A DNA stretch of 64,000 nucleotides, taken from the NCBI GenBank assembly GCA_965216905.1, contig OZ244213.1, positions 1,488,001-1,552,000 of the forward strand, in the 5' to 3' direction. Below, one piece after another: positions 32,615-42,683 of this stretch (position 1 is the stretch's first letter; each line of letters opens with the position of its first letter). The DNA is from G965216905 sp965216905. GTDB taxonomy: Bacteria; Actinomycetota; Acidimicrobiia; Spongiisociales; ZC4RG35. The notes under the pieces are model-generated. The model saw nothing but the letters and a program-made list of their open reading frames with translations, was not told the origin of the DNA and did not search any database. Made by a program: the position numbers and the translations under genes.

Positions 32615-33493
32615 ATGGATGAGGGCGAGCTGCGAGACCCGTCGGCAGCCGACGAGCGCTTCGACTCCATCCCGTGGGATGCGCTGGTGGTGGACGACCG
32701 GCAACGCCGCCGGCGGGTGGGAGCGCTCATCGTGGCGGCGGTCGTGGTTCTCGGAGCGGCCGTCGGACTGACCAGGTTGGTCGTGAACGCCGACCAGCCC
32801 TCCGGTGAAGGCGTCGGAAACGCACCTGCCGCGTCGAGCCCGGGATCTCCCGTCACCTCCTCGGAGGTCATCGACACCCCACCCTTCACGGAGTCCGACC
32901 TGCTGGCCGGCGACGACCCGGCCGATCGAGCGGCCGCGATGGCCGCCTGGTTCGTCTCCGATTACTTCACGCTGGACGGGAGCGACATCACCCGCCAGAT
33001 GGTCGAGGACCGGCTGCCGCCCGGCGTGGTGCTTCCCGAGCCCGATGGAACCGAGCGCAGCTTCGTGGAGACGGCGATTCCGATCGAAGCCGAGGCACTC
33101 GCAGACGGTCGGTACCGAATCGTGCTCGTCGTGCGGACGCTGGCCGCCGCCGACGGCGAACGGTACGTCCGCCAGCCGGCCAGGGCCGTCGAGGTGGTCG
33201 TCTCGGTCTCCTCCTCCGGCTTCTCGGTGCTGGATCTTCCTGCACCCATGGCGCTCCCCACCGCGGAGCCGGCCCCCCTCGACGTCGACGAGGCCGATCC
33301 GCCGGCGGGAGTGCTCGACGCGGCTCGGGCACGGGCGGAGGCGTGGGGTCGGCCCTCCGAGACGGTTCTCTCGGCGGGCACCGTCGGCTCGATGTGGCGG
33401 ATCGTGCTCGAGGTGGTCGATCCGGCCGACATGCGGTGGCCGGTGGCGGTCTGGGTGACTGCAGACGGTGAGGTCACGACCGCCGGTCCATGA
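32615..33493 (+). CDS. Single-pass membrane protein, unknown function
   Basis: 292 aa. It has an acidic cytoplasmic N-terminus with FDSIPWDALVVDDRQRRRR, one membrane helix (VGALIVAAVVVLGAAVGL), a Gly/Ser/Pro linker, and an external domain of about 200 residues of mixed alpha/beta character. I do not recognise the domain. It is divergent from 31809-32441, which has a similar topology; the two might act together at the cell surface. Confidence 0.6.
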   Translation: MDEGELRDPSAADERFDSIPWDALVVDDRQRRRRVGALIVAAVVVLGAAVGLTRLVVNADQPSGEGVGNAPAASSPGSPVTSSEVIDTPPFTESDLLAGDDPADRAAAMAAWFVSDYFTLDGSDITRQMVEDRLPPGVVLPEPDGTERSFVETAIPIEAEALADGRYRIVLVVRTLAAADGERYVRQPARAVEVVVSVSSSGFSVLDLPAPMALPTAEPAPLDVDEADPPAGVLDAARARAEAWGRPSETVLSAGTVGSMWRIVLEVVDPADMRWPVAVWVTADGEVTTAGP

Positions 33494-33524
33494 CCGGCCG
33501 AGCGCCGGAGACCGGATCAAAGCC

Positions 33525-33785
33525 TCACTCGGCCGGAAAGTGTTCCTCGAGGATCGTCGAAGCCTCTCGGCTGATCGGCTCCCAGTCCGCGCCGGGTTCC
33601 TTCGTCAACGTGACGAAGTCGGCCGTCATGAACACGGAGACGACGCCCTCCAGCGCCAGCAGCCGGGCCGCTCCCGGGTCGGGAACTTCGGACCCCGCCA
33701 CGAAGGTGGCAGGGCCACCGACGGGCACGCCCACCGTGAACTTCATGGCGTTGGGATTGGGGGTGGGGTCGACCTGCACCGGCAT
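33525..33785 (-). CDS. Nfu/NifU N-terminal domain protein
   Basis: 86 aa. It starts MPVQVDPTPNPNAMKFTVG, the hallmark of the Nfu_N (scaffold protein Nfu/NifU N-terminal) domain. The usual C-terminal CxxC NifU domain is absent, so this is a single-domain protein and cannot ligate a cluster by that motif. It may have an accessory role in Fe-S assembly. Confidence 0.78.
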   Translation of the reverse strand: MPVQVDPTPNPNAMKFTVGVPVGGPATFVAGSEVPDPGAARLLALEGVVSVFMTADFVTLTKEPGADWEPISREASTILEEHFPAE

Positions 33786-33811
33786 CCCGATGCACGTTAG
33801 TGGGAGCGAGG

Positions 33812-35335
33812 TCAGCCGGCGGCTCGGCGGAGGAACGCCGCCATCTGTCCCCTGGTCACCGGGGCGTCGGCACAGTAGGCGTCGGGGGCGCAGCCGGAGG
33901 TGATGCCGGCGGCGGCGAGGGCGTTGATCTCCGCCTCGAAGATCGATTCGTCGTCATCACCGAAGAAATCCTCGCCGGCCGCCGGCAGATCGAACGCTCG
34001 GACCAGGAATGCCGCCATCTGACCGCGGGTGACCCGCTCATCCGGGCAGAAGCGATCCGGCTCACACCCACGGGTGATACCGGCTCCGGCCAAACGCCGG
34101 ACATCGTCTTCGAACACCGAACCCTCGACATCGGAGAACGCTTTCCCGAGCGGCAGCGCCCCCGGCAATGCGCGATTCAGAAACGCGGCCATCTGCGCCC
34201 GCGAGACCGGCCGTTCGGGGCAGAACTGATCGTTGGTCGGAGGGTTACAGCCCTTGGTGATCCCCGCCGAGGAGAGCCAGGAGATGTCGCCGGCGAACGT
34301 GTGATCGGACGGCACGTCCTCGAAGGCCGGCGGTTCCTCCGGTTCCGGGTCTGGTTGCTGGTCGGGGTCGGATGGCTGGTCCGGAGGTGGCGGAGCATCG
34401 GGCTCGGCCAGGAAGCTGGAGTCGGCCACATTCCAATGGGACGACAGGTAACTCCCGTCCGACGGCTGTGGATTGAAGTAGTCGTCTCCCCCACAATCCA
34501 ACAGGACGTCCAGGTTCTGATCCGGGCAGCGGGTCACCATCGTCGAACCGGGCCCGTCGGGGTAGCACATGATGTCGTATTCGTCGGTGCAGTGGCCGTA
34601 ATCGGTGGCGTGGGGAGCGCTCCGCTGGACGGCGCCCAGCATGTGGGTCAACTCGTGGAGGCTGACCGGTGCGTTCCAGCACCCGCGGTCGACCCGGGCG
34701 TACAAGGAGATCCCGCCGTTGTTGTAGTTGGATTCCGACGGTCGGTCGTCGACGAAGCTCGCCGCGATTCCGCAGTAGCGATCGTCGTCCACCCACGCCA
34801 GATAATGGCGGTCGGGCCGATCGTATCCAGCGGCTCCCAAGGCGTTCATCGTTGCCTGGAAGTCGTCGTCACCGTTCGGGGAAACGACCACCGTCTCGAC
34901 TTCGATCCGGCACGACGCATCGTGGGTCCATCGGACGGTGAGGTCGGCGCCCATCGCCTCGGATGACCGCCGCACCAACTCGTCGATTTCGGCGGCTGCG
35001 GCCGCCATCTGCTGCACCACCACCGAGGCGTTGTTCGGGCGGTCGGCCGCCACCACGTAGAGCATCTGAATCCGGTTGCCGCTGGTGCCGTCTCCGGTGC
35101 ACTGGACCGTTCCCCCCGCCTGCTGGGCGGCGGTGGTCAGTTCGCGCGCGTAGCGCTGAGGCACGGGTGGCGGCGGTGTGTCGTCACCGTGGGAGCACGC
35201 GGTCGAACCATCGGGGAGCCGGAATGCGACTCCTCCGTCGCAGACGGCAGCTTCGGCTGCCAGGGCCGCGCCGGGGACCACCAGCATGAGCACAGCCGCC
35301 AGGAGCGGTATGAGCTGGACTCGCCTGGGGTGCAT
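33812..35335 (-). CDS. Secreted zinc metalloprotease-like protein with three SLH-like repeats
   Basis: 507 aa from the ATG at 35335, giving a signal peptide (RVQLIPLLAAVLMLVVPGA). A catalytic domain follows with HELTH in SLHELTHMLGAVQ, a later His, and a Met-turn-like DIMCY. This HExxH plus Met-turn arrangement is metzincin-like. After a Pro/Asp-rich linker (PPPPDQPSDPDQQPDPEPEE) are three repeats of the type seen in 1571-2821, with Cys pairs and RGQMAAFL. Surface-anchored protease is likely. Number of Cys is high throughout. Confidence 0.78.
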   Translation of the reverse strand: MHPRRVQLIPLLAAVLMLVVPGAALAAEAAVCDGGVAFRLPDGSTACSHGDDTPPPPVPQRYARELTTAAQQAGGTVQCTGDGTSGNRIQMLYVVAADRPNNASVVVQQMAAAAAEIDELVRRSSEAMGADLTVRWTHDASCRIEVETVVVSPNGDDDFQATMNALGAAGYDRPDRHYLAWVDDDRYCGIAASFVDDRPSESNYNNGGISLYARVDRGCWNAPVSLHELTHMLGAVQRSAPHATDYGHCTDEYDIMCYPDGPGSTMVTRCPDQNLDVLLDCGGDDYFNPQPSDGSYLSSHWNVADSSFLAEPDAPPPPDQPSDPDQQPDPEPEEPPAFEDVPSDHTFAGDISWLSSAGITKGCNPPTNDQFCPERPVSRAQMAAFLNRALPGALPLGKAFSDVEGSVFEDDVRRLAGAGITRGCEPDRFCPDERVTRGQMAAFLVRAFDLPAAGEDFFGDDDESIFEAEINALAAAGITSGCAPDAYCADAPVTRGQMAAFLRRAAG

Positions 35336-35453
35336 GTCCCCCCCGGTCGGCGGCCGGTCACCCGAGTCAAGCGATTGTCGGATATCGACCGAACGCGCTC
35401 TGCCGAGTCCGGTTGTCGAACCCAATGGTGCGACGGGCCATTAGCGTTCCCGC

Positions 35454-36887
35454 ATGGGACCGATCGGTGACCTCATCGCCCTCTTGGGCTCGGAACGTGT
35501 CGCCACCGACGCGCTGGAGCGTCATCTCTACGGAAAGGACGCCGGTGTCTTCCGTGGTGAGACCGCTGCGGTGGTCTTCCCACACACCACCGAGGAGGTG
35601 GCCGCCATCGTTCGAATCGCACGCCATCACGGCATCTCGGTGGTCGCCCGAGGTGCGGGAACCGGCTTGTCGGGTGGCGCCGCTCCGCTCGAGGAGGCCA
35701 TCGTCGTCGGGCTCACCCGGATGAACGAGATCGAGGAGGTCGACCTGGACAATCGGACCGCCTGGGTCGGTCCCGGTGTGGTGAACCTCGACCTCAGCCG
35801 GCACACCTCACCACATGGGCTGCATTTTGCGCCGGACCCGTCGTCCCAGCAGGCCTGCACCATCGGAGGGAACGTGGCCAACAACTCCGGCGGTCCGCAC
35901 TGTCTCGCCGAGGGCTCGACCGTGAATCACGTGTTGGCGGTGGAGGTGGTGCTCGCCGACGGAAGCGTCGTGACGCTGGGTGGGCCCGCACCCGACCCAC
36001 CCGGACTCGATCTCCGGGGGTTGGTGGTCGGGTCGGAAGGGACGTTGGGGATCGTGACTCGGGTCCTGGTGAAGCTCACGCCGGATCCCCCCGACGTTCG
36101 CACCCTGTTGATCGCGTTCGATTCGGTCGAAGCCGCCGCGGCGACCGTGAGCGGAATCGTCGCCGCCGGAGTCGTGCCGGCGGCGCTGGAGATGATGGAT
36201 CAGCTGATGACCCAGGCGGTCGAGAACTGGTTGCATGCCGGCCTGCCGGTGGAAGCGGCCGCGGTGCTGCTCGCCGAGGTCACCGGCGAGACCGCCGCAG
36301 TCGAGGCGGAGGCCGCCGTGATCGAGGCGGTTGCCCAGTCGAATCATGCCACCGAGATCCGGCTTGCAGCCGACGAGGCCGAGCGGGCCTTGCTGTGGAA
36401 AGGTCGAAAATCAGCATTCGGTGCCGTCGCCCAGGCGGCGCCCGACTACTACCTCCACGACACGGTCGTTCCCCGGACCCGTCTGGTCGAGACGATGGCC
36501 GAGGTCTACCGCATTGCGGAGCGCCATGGCGTCACCATGCTCAACGTCTTCCATGCCGGTGACGGCAACCTCCATCCGCTCATGGCCTTCGACGGTGCCG
36601 AGCCAGGCGCATGGGATCGTGTTCATGCGGCGGCTGATGATCTCGTCGAGCTCTGCGTTCGGAACGGTGGGGTGTTGTCGGGTGAGCACGGCATCGGTTT
36701 GGAGAAGCGCGACAAGATGTCCGAGATGTTCTCGCCGGTCGACCTCGACGCGCAGGCGCGCCTGAAAGAGGTGTTCGACCCGGAGGGGACGTTCAACCCT
36801 GGCAAGATCCTCCCCAAGGGGGCTCGATGCTTCGACTTCGGTCGGCCGCTGGACCCGGATGCGATACCGGCCGGGACCTGGATATGA
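35454..36887 (+). CDS. glcD: Glycolate oxidase subunit GlcD (FAD-linked)
   Basis: 477 aa. The FAD-binding type 4 domain is visible: VVARGAGTGLSGGAAPLEEAI, a conserved Asn-rich GNVANNSGGPHCLAEG, and GSEGTLGIVT. The C-terminal catalytic part has the metal-binding VFHAGDGNLHP and GEHGIGLEKR. It oxidises glycolate (or D-lactate) to the 2-oxo acid and passes electrons to the iron-sulfur subunit. First gene of glcDEF, overlapping glcE by ATGA. Confidence 0.92.
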   Translation: MGPIGDLIALLGSERVATDALERHLYGKDAGVFRGETAAVVFPHTTEEVAAIVRIARHHGISVVARGAGTGLSGGAAPLEEAIVVGLTRMNEIEEVDLDNRTAWVGPGVVNLDLSRHTSPHGLHFAPDPSSQQACTIGGNVANNSGGPHCLAEGSTVNHVLAVEVVLADGSVVTLGGPAPDPPGLDLRGLVVGSEGTLGIVTRVLVKLTPDPPDVRTLLIAFDSVEAAAATVSGIVAAGVVPAALEMMDQLMTQAVENWLHAGLPVEAAAVLLAEVTGETAAVEAEAAVIEAVAQSNHATEIRLAADEAERALLWKGRKSAFGAVAQAAPDYYLHDTVVPRTRLVETMAEVYRIAERHGVTMLNVFHAGDGNLHPLMAFDGAEPGAWDRVHAAADDLVELCVRNGGVLSGEHGIGLEKRDKMSEMFSPVDLDAQARLKEVFDPEGTFNPGKILPKGARCFDFGRPLDPDAIPAGTWI

Positions 36888-38005
36888 CGCTCGCTCCGCT
36901 CGACTTGTCCGAGTTCGATGCGCCCCCGGCGGCGATCCGCGACCGGCTCCCGGCGGCGTCATACCAATTCGCGCCGACGGACCTCGACGAGGCGGCTGCC
37001 ATGTTGGCCGCCGCCTCCGACGCGGGAGCCTCGGTGATGTTCGTCGGCGGTGGAACCCACCAGGACATCGGCCATCCGGTGGATGCAGATGTGGTGATGT
37101 CCTCTCTGGCCCTCGATGGGATCGAGACCTGGGAGCCCGACGACCTGACGGTGGTCGTCCAGCCCGGGGTGCGGGTTCAGGAACTGGAAGCGACGCTGGC
37201 ACAGTCGTCGCAGACCGCCGGTTTGGCGGAGTGGGGCGGACCCGGCACCGTTGGCGGTGCCATCGCCGCCGGGATCTCCGGATACCGGCGAGCCCGGATC
37301 GGTCCCACGAGAGACCGGGTGCTGGAGGTGGAGATCGTCACCGGCGACGGGCGTCGGGTCGTGGGTGGGGGACGGGTCGTCAAGAACGTCTCCGGGTACG
37401 ACCTCCCGCGCCTGGCGACCGGTTCGCTGGGAACGCTTGGATTGGTGGGGTCGATCTGCTTGAAGCTGTGGCCGACTCCGGAGCGCTCCGCCACCATGCC
37501 GGTCGACGATCCGGCGGTCGCCTGGTCGCGGCTTCACCGTCCGCTGGCGGTGCTGGAGACCGATGAGGGCTCGGCGGCATACGTCCAAGGGACGCCGGCC
37601 GAGGTGGAGCACCACGCCGGCTTGTTGGGCGTCACCCCTTCCGAGGGTCTCCGATGGCCGGCGCCCCCGGTCGGCGTGTATGGCTGGTCGGTTCGGGTTC
37701 CTCCTGCCAGCACGAAGGCGGCGGTGGAGCGTTTGGGAGGAGGGCTTCGCTTCGTCGCCCAACACGGTGTCGGGGTGGTCGACGCAGCGGGTGATGACCT
37801 CGATGCCGGCCGCTGGTCGGACCTGAGGGGTTGGGCGGAGTCACTCGGTGGCTCGGTCGTGCTCACCCGGTATCCCGAGCCGTCGCCGCCCATCAGCCCA
37901 TTCGGGGCACCACCGGCCGCGTTGGACCTTCAGCGCCGGGTCATTGCAACGTTCGACCCCGCCGGGATCTGCAACCCCGGACGCCTGATGGGCAGCGTGC
38001 GATGA
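36884..38005 (+). CDS. glcE: Glycolate oxidase subunit GlcE (FAD-binding)
   Basis: 373 aa from the ATG at 36884. The FAD-binding PCMH-like domain is recognised from VMFVGGGTHQDIG, then GGPGTVGGAIAAGISGYRR and VVKNVSGYDLPRLATGSLGT. Coupled on both sides by ATGA overlaps to glcD and glcF. The order D-E-F is the classic glycolate oxidase operon. Confidence 0.9.
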   Translation: MTLAPLDLSEFDAPPAAIRDRLPAASYQFAPTDLDEAAAMLAAASDAGASVMFVGGGTHQDIGHPVDADVVMSSLALDGIETWEPDDLTVVVQPGVRVQELEATLAQSSQTAGLAEWGGPGTVGGAIAAGISGYRRARIGPTRDRVLEVEIVTGDGRRVVGGGRVVKNVSGYDLPRLATGSLGTLGLVGSICLKLWPTPERSATMPVDDPAVAWSRLHRPLAVLETDEGSAAYVQGTPAEVEHHAGLLGVTPSEGLRWPAPPVGVYGWSVRVPPASTKAAVERLGGGLRFVAQHGVGVVDAAGDDLDAGRWSDLRGWAESLGGSVVLTRYPEPSPPISPFGAPPAALDLQRRVIATFDPAGICNPGRLMGSVR

Positions 38006-39276
38006 CCGGCTTCGTCACGGACCACGCGCCGCGGCCCGCCGAGTTCAACGCATGTATCCAATGTGGCCTCTGCCTACCGTTTTGTCCCACCTTCCGGCTG
38101 ACGGGAGATGAGCGATACTCGCCGCGTGGCCGGCTCTCGGCGATGAGCGCCGTGGCGGCCGGAGCCGTCGAGCTGGATGAGGCCTTCGACGATGCGATGT
38201 CGACGTGTCTCGGGTGCCGGGCGTGCGAGGCGGTCTGTCCCGGCCTGGTGCCGTACGGCCGTGCCTACGAGGGCGCCAAGGCGGAGCTCATGGCTCAGCG
38301 TCCCACCGCCGGCCGACGCCTCCGCCGGGTCCTGCTGGGGCGCCTGGTGGCGAGTCGCGGACTGATCGGCGTGGCAACCACTGCCGCCGGACTGGCCCAG
38401 CGGTTCGGAGTCCGACGCGTGTTGCCACGTGGGCCGGCCAGGAGCCTCGCCGGCCTGCGCCCCTTGTTGCCGCGCCGGCGCTCCTGGCGGGGCCGGACCG
38501 CCGAGCCGGTCGGAGCAGAACGGGGAACGGTTGCACTGCTGGCCGGGTGTGTCATGGATGCGTGGTTCGGAGCGGTGCATGCGGCAACCGTCGGTGTGCT
38601 CACCCGTGCCGGATACCGTGTCACCGTCCCGTCTGGGCAGACGTGCTGCGGCGCGCTGGCCGCCCATGACGGACACATCGGTGAGGCCGAGCGCCTCGCT
38701 CGCCTGAACCTGGACGCCCTGGCACCGGTCGTGTCGGCTCCGGAGGATTTGGTGGTGGCCGACGCCGCCGGTTGTAGCGCCCACCTCGCCGAGTATGGGA
38801 ACTGGGTCGGCGGCGGGGACGTTCTCGCCTCGAAGGTGAGGGACGTGACCACACTGGTGGCGGAGCTGGTCGAGGCAGGGCACCTGCCGAAACTGCCGGC
38901 GACCGGGGTGCGGGTCGCCGTCCAGGACCCGTGTCACCTCCGCCATGCTCAGCGGCAGTATCTCGCACCTCGCGCCGTCGTCCGGGCGGCCGGCTTCGTA
39001 CCGGTGGAGATCGATCATGACGGCATCTGTTGCGGCGCGGCCGGCGTCTACTCGGTGCTCCAGGCCGAGATCTCTGCCGAGTTGGGCCGGAGGAAGGCGC
39101 GTCAGGTCGCGGCGACCGCCGCGTCGGTGGTGGCGTCGGCCAATCCGGGTTGCGAGATGCAGCTGCGTGGCCACCTCGGAAGCGGATACGACGTTCGACA
39201 TCCGGTGGAGCTCTACTGGAACGCGCTGGTGGAGCACGGTTCTGGCTACGGTTCCGCTCCTGTGGAGGCGGTATGA
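38002..39276 (+). CDS. glcF: Glycolate oxidase iron-sulfur subunit GlcF
   Basis: 424 aa from the ATG at 38002. Two 4Fe-4S ferredoxin motifs are seen at the N-terminus (CIQCGLCLPFCP and CLGCRACEAVCP), then two CCG-type domains (SGQTCCGALAAHDG and HDGICCGAAGVYS). It takes electrons from the GlcDE flavins to the respiratory chain. It overlaps the small membrane protein 39273 by ATGA. Confidence 0.92.
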   Translation: MTGFVTDHAPRPAEFNACIQCGLCLPFCPTFRLTGDERYSPRGRLSAMSAVAAGAVELDEAFDDAMSTCLGCRACEAVCPGLVPYGRAYEGAKAELMAQRPTAGRRLRRVLLGRLVASRGLIGVATTAAGLAQRFGVRRVLPRGPARSLAGLRPLLPRRRSWRGRTAEPVGAERGTVALLAGCVMDAWFGAVHAATVGVLTRAGYRVTVPSGQTCCGALAAHDGHIGEAERLARLNLDALAPVVSAPEDLVVADAAGCSAHLAEYGNWVGGGDVLASKVRDVTTLVAELVEAGHLPKLPATGVRVAVQDPCHLRHAQRQYLAPRAVVRAAGFVPVEIDHDGICCGAAGVYSVLQAEISAELGRRKARQVAATAASVVASANPGCEMQLRGHLGSGYDVRHPVELYWNALVEHGSGYGSAPVEAV

Positions 39277-39872
39277 CACCTGACGTTCTGATCGGCGAGC
39301 ACCCCCAACCCGCTTCGTACTACCTCCGCTTGGTGGCGGGCACGCTGCGCACGATGCTCGACATGGGCATGCTGGCCGTGGGTTCGGCGCTCGTCGGCCT
39401 GGCCATCGCCGTCACCGGCGATACCTTCGGCGTGTTCGGAATCGGCCTGGATCTCTCCACGAGCGGGGCGCTGGGAGCGGCGTTGGTGGTCGGCATTCTG
39501 GGTGCCTTCGCCATCGGGATCGCCTCCGAAGGCCGCTACGGCTCGGCCGACGGAGCCCGCCTGTATCCCTTGGGAGAGCTGGCCGTCGGGAGGATGGTGG
39601 GGGCATTGCTGGTCGGGTTGGCTCTCGGCGTCATCGTCGACCGGACGGCCGAGCTGGTCGGAGACCTCTCGATGCCGATCCAAGCCGCTCACGGACTGCT
39701 CGAGGCGACCGGAACCGCCGGATTGCTGGTCATGCCACTGCTCGGGGTGCCGTTGGCGGCGGCGGCACGGCTGGGATTGGTCCAGCTGGGAATGCCGGAC
39801 CGACTCGATCTGCCGATTCTCTACGTCGTGTGGACCATCGCGGTGCTGATGCTGTTCTCGATGCCGGTGTAG
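39273..39872 (+). CDS. Integral membrane protein coupled to glcDEF
   Basis: 199 aa with about five hydrophobic helices and Gly/Ala-rich stretches. It has no family I recognise. The ATGA overlap with glcF suggests co-regulation with glycolate oxidation, perhaps as a transporter or membrane anchor. This is inference from context only. Confidence 0.62.
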   Translation: MTPDVLIGEHPQPASYYLRLVAGTLRTMLDMGMLAVGSALVGLAIAVTGDTFGVFGIGLDLSTSGALGAALVVGILGAFAIGIASEGRYGSADGARLYPLGELAVGRMVGALLVGLALGVIVDRTAELVGDLSMPIQAAHGLLEATGTAGLLVMPLLGVPLAAAARLGLVQLGMPDRLDLPILYVVWTIAVLMLFSMPV

Positions 39873-39884
39873 GCGGCAGGGCGG

Positions 39885-40754
39885 TCAGCGCAGCAGGTCG
39901 AGGGCGAAGACGGTGTTCGGTTCGTGGCGGTAGCCGGCCCGTTCGATGGCCGGCACCATCCACGGCACTCGGGGAACCATCAACCGGATGGAATTGAGTC
40001 CGCGTTCGGTCGCCAGGTCCGCGAGTGCCCGAAGCAGCCGGTCCACGTCGAGATCGGACGTCGAGATCCAGGGCACGAACAGGTGTCCCGGTTCGGTCTC
40101 GTCGGCGATGACCCATCCGGACGGGCACTGCCACAGGGCCCTTCGGCGGGCCGCCGCGGCGACGTCGGATTGTCGCATTTTGCGAAAGTGCCATCCGACC
40201 GGGAACAACTCGCGGCCGGCGGTGGCGGCCTCGCCCGACATCCACGAGATCCACGCCACGTCGGCCTCGGTGGACCGTCCCGGCGTCAGGCGTTCCTCGC
40301 CCGGAAGCCGCTTGTGCCCGTTCGATCGTGGATGAACGTCGTCGGCCAGCTCCACCAGTCCGGAAGTCCATCGAGCCACGGGACGGTATCCCAGCTCTTG
40401 CACCTGACGGACCGCAGCCTCGTTCCAGTCTTCGACCAGCAAACGAGCGACGACCGCTCCCTGTTGTCGTGCCCATGCGCAGGCTTCGATGTTCAGGGCG
40501 CGACCGATGCCCTGGCGCCGATGATCGGGATGGACGCGAGCGGCGTGAATCCATGCCTCCCGATCCGACAGCATCACCGACCGGTTCAGGCCAACCGCAG
40601 GGCCACTCTCGGCGACCAGAACCATGCTGTGCTCATCGGCCAGCCATTCCTCGTAGGAATCGACGATGTAGTCGCCCCACTCGAAGGTGTCCGACGTGAA
40701 GGCTCGGATCGCCTTCAGGTCGGACACGGCTCCGGGTCGGATCGTGAACTCCAT
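39885..40754 (-). CDS. Tandem GNAT acetyltransferase
   Basis: 289 aa from the ATG at 40754. The N-terminal GNAT domain is complete with the acetyl-CoA motif ARVHPDHRRQGIGRALN. A second, more degenerate GNAT-like half occupies the C-terminus (ATERGLNSIRLMVPRVPWM). Twin-domain architecture as in some actinobacterial acetyltransferases. Substrate unknown. It is followed by argS on the same strand, in which argS is upstream. Confidence 0.78.
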   Translation of the reverse strand: MEFTIRPGAVSDLKAIRAFTSDTFEWGDYIVDSYEEWLADEHSMVLVAESGPAVGLNRSVMLSDREAWIHAARVHPDHRRQGIGRALNIEACAWARQQGAVVARLLVEDWNEAAVRQVQELGYRPVARWTSGLVELADDVHPRSNGHKRLPGEERLTPGRSTEADVAWISWMSGEAATAGRELFPVGWHFRKMRQSDVAAAARRRALWQCPSGWVIADETEPGHLFVPWISTSDLDVDRLLRALADLATERGLNSIRLMVPRVPWMVPAIERAGYRHEPNTVFALDLLR

Positions 40755-40795
40755 ACCCGCAGCGTATTGGATCCGGCGCTGTGCGACTGCGGTGC

Positions 40796-42562
40796 CTACA
40801 TCCGTTCCGGTGTCTCGATCCCGAGGAGTTCCAGACAAAGCCGAAGGACCGCACCGGCGATGCCGACGAGGGTCAGCCACGAGCCGCGCCGCGCGGCGTC
40901 GGGCTCGCTCATGATGTGGCAGGCGTCGTAGAACCGGTTGAAGGATCCGGCCAGCTCGTAGGCGTACTCGGCCAGGTGGTTGGGTGCACGCTGATCGGCT
41001 GTGCGTTCGAGCACCTCGGGAAGCTCCGCCAGCGCCAGCACCAGGCGTCGTTCTGCTTGTCCGGTCGGTGGCAGCGGTGGACCTGCCTCGTACCCGGCGG
41101 CGGCTGCCTTCGAGAGGATCGATGCCGCCCGAACCGCCACGTATTGCACGTACGGGCCCGTCTTTCCCTGCAGCCGGGTGAACCGGTCCAGATCGAACGC
41201 ATACTCCGAGGTGCGGTGGTTGATCAGGTCACCGAACTTCAAGGCGGCCAGGCCGACGCGTCTGGCGATCTCCTCTCGCTCCTCTTGCGGGTACTCGAGG
41301 GCCAGCTCGCTCTCGTCGAGCCGCTGATGCGCCCGTTCGATCGCCTCGGCGATCGTGTCCCGGAGCAGTGGCGTCCCTCCCGTGCGGGTCTTGAACGGGC
41401 GTCCGTCGGGGCCGTTGACCGTGCCGTTTCCGGAGTGATCGAGTCGGACCTCCTCCGGCGCGATCCCCGCCTTGCGAGCGGCCCGGAAGACCTGTTCGAA
41501 GTGAAGGGCCTGACGGAGGTCGACCACGTAGACGATCTCGTCGGCGTCCAGGTCCTCGACGCGCTCCTCGACGGTCGCCAGGTCGGTGGTGCCGTAGGTG
41601 TAGGACCCGCGCGAGGTCACGAGGATGAGCGGTGGGATCTCCTTGGTGTCGGCCGGGTCGTCGACCGGAACCACCACTGCGCCGTCCGACGGGATGGCGA
41701 CACCCTGGTCGGTCAACCGGTCGATCATGGGCTTGATCCGCTGATGGACCGAGGCCTCCCCCAACCAGAGCTCGAACTCGATGCCGAGGGATCCGTACAC
41801 GTCTTCCAAGCCCTCGACCGATACCGCCCGGAAGCCTTCCCACAACGCCAGGTATCCCGGCCTTCCTCCCTGCAGCTCCACGGTGGCCAGTCGAGTTCGC
41901 TCGCCGAACTCGCGATCCTCGCGGGCCTTGCGGGCGGCTTCGGGGTACAGCTCGGTCAGGTCCTGGAGGGTGACGGGTGGCGACTCGGGATACCCGGACA
42001 CCTTCGACTCGTCGAAGTACGGCAGGTCCGGTCGGCGCTCGGCGATCTCGGCGATCAGTTGGCCCATCGGCGCTCCCCAGTCCCCGAGATGAACGTCGCC
42101 GATGGCCTCGTGCCCGAGAAACCGGAACACCCGTTTGAGCGCATCGCCGATGAGGGCTACGCGCAGGTGGCCCACGTGGAGCTCCTTGGCGACGTTCGCT
42201 CCTCCGTAGTCGACCACGATGCGTCGCGGCCGAGGGGTCGGACCGACACCGCAGCGCGAGTCCTGCATCGCCACCAGGACGTCGATCAGGAGCTCGGCGG
42301 CGGGATCGATGTTCAGGAACCCCGGTCCGGCGACCTCGGCGTGGGCGATCCGTGGATCGGTCGAGATGAGATCGGCCACCGCTTGGGCGATCTCCCGGGG
42401 CGGCCTTCCGGCCTGCTTGGCCGAGCTCAGTGCACCGTTGCTCTGAAAGGCGCCGAGCTCGGGTCGTTGGGAAGGCACGACCGCTCCCGCCGCGTGATCG
42501 AGCCCGAGCTCGACGAACGCGCTGCCGACGAGGTCGGAGAGGATGCTGCGGAGAGACGGCAT
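40796..42562 (-). CDS. argS: Arginyl-tRNA synthetase
   Basis: 588 aa. Class I signature: HVGH in VAKELHVGHLR, preceded by VDYGGANVAK. The KMSKS loop is replaced by GRPFKTRTGG, as is normal in many ArgRS. N-terminal Arg_tRNA_synt_N and C-terminal DALR anticodon-binding domains are complete (LAEYAYELAGSFNRFYDAC). Length typical. It attaches arginine to tRNA-Arg. It is divergent from the response-regulator gene at 42684. Confidence 0.95.
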   Translation of the reverse strand: MPSLRSILSDLVGSAFVELGLDHAAGAVVPSQRPELGAFQSNGALSSAKQAGRPPREIAQAVADLISTDPRIAHAEVAGPGFLNIDPAAELLIDVLVAMQDSRCGVGPTPRPRRIVVDYGGANVAKELHVGHLRVALIGDALKRVFRFLGHEAIGDVHLGDWGAPMGQLIAEIAERRPDLPYFDESKVSGYPESPPVTLQDLTELYPEAARKAREDREFGERTRLATVELQGGRPGYLALWEGFRAVSVEGLEDVYGSLGIEFELWLGEASVHQRIKPMIDRLTDQGVAIPSDGAVVVPVDDPADTKEIPPLILVTSRGSYTYGTTDLATVEERVEDLDADEIVYVVDLRQALHFEQVFRAARKAGIAPEEVRLDHSGNGTVNGPDGRPFKTRTGGTPLLRDTIAEAIERAHQRLDESELALEYPQEEREEIARRVGLAALKFGDLINHRTSEYAFDLDRFTRLQGKTGPYVQYVAVRAASILSKAAAAGYEAGPPLPPTGQAERRLVLALAELPEVLERTADQRAPNHLAEYAYELAGSFNRFYDACHIMSEPDAARRGSWLTLVGIAGAVLRLCLELLGIETPERM

Positions 42563-42683
42563 GTGGCCGGACAGCCTACGGGGCCGCCAGGTTCGAGCCC
42601 AAGTGAAACCCGGTCCCTCTGCATCAAGTTCCGCAGGGCGATCGCCGATACAACCGGTGCAGCGGTTCTACCCAGGAGTTCGA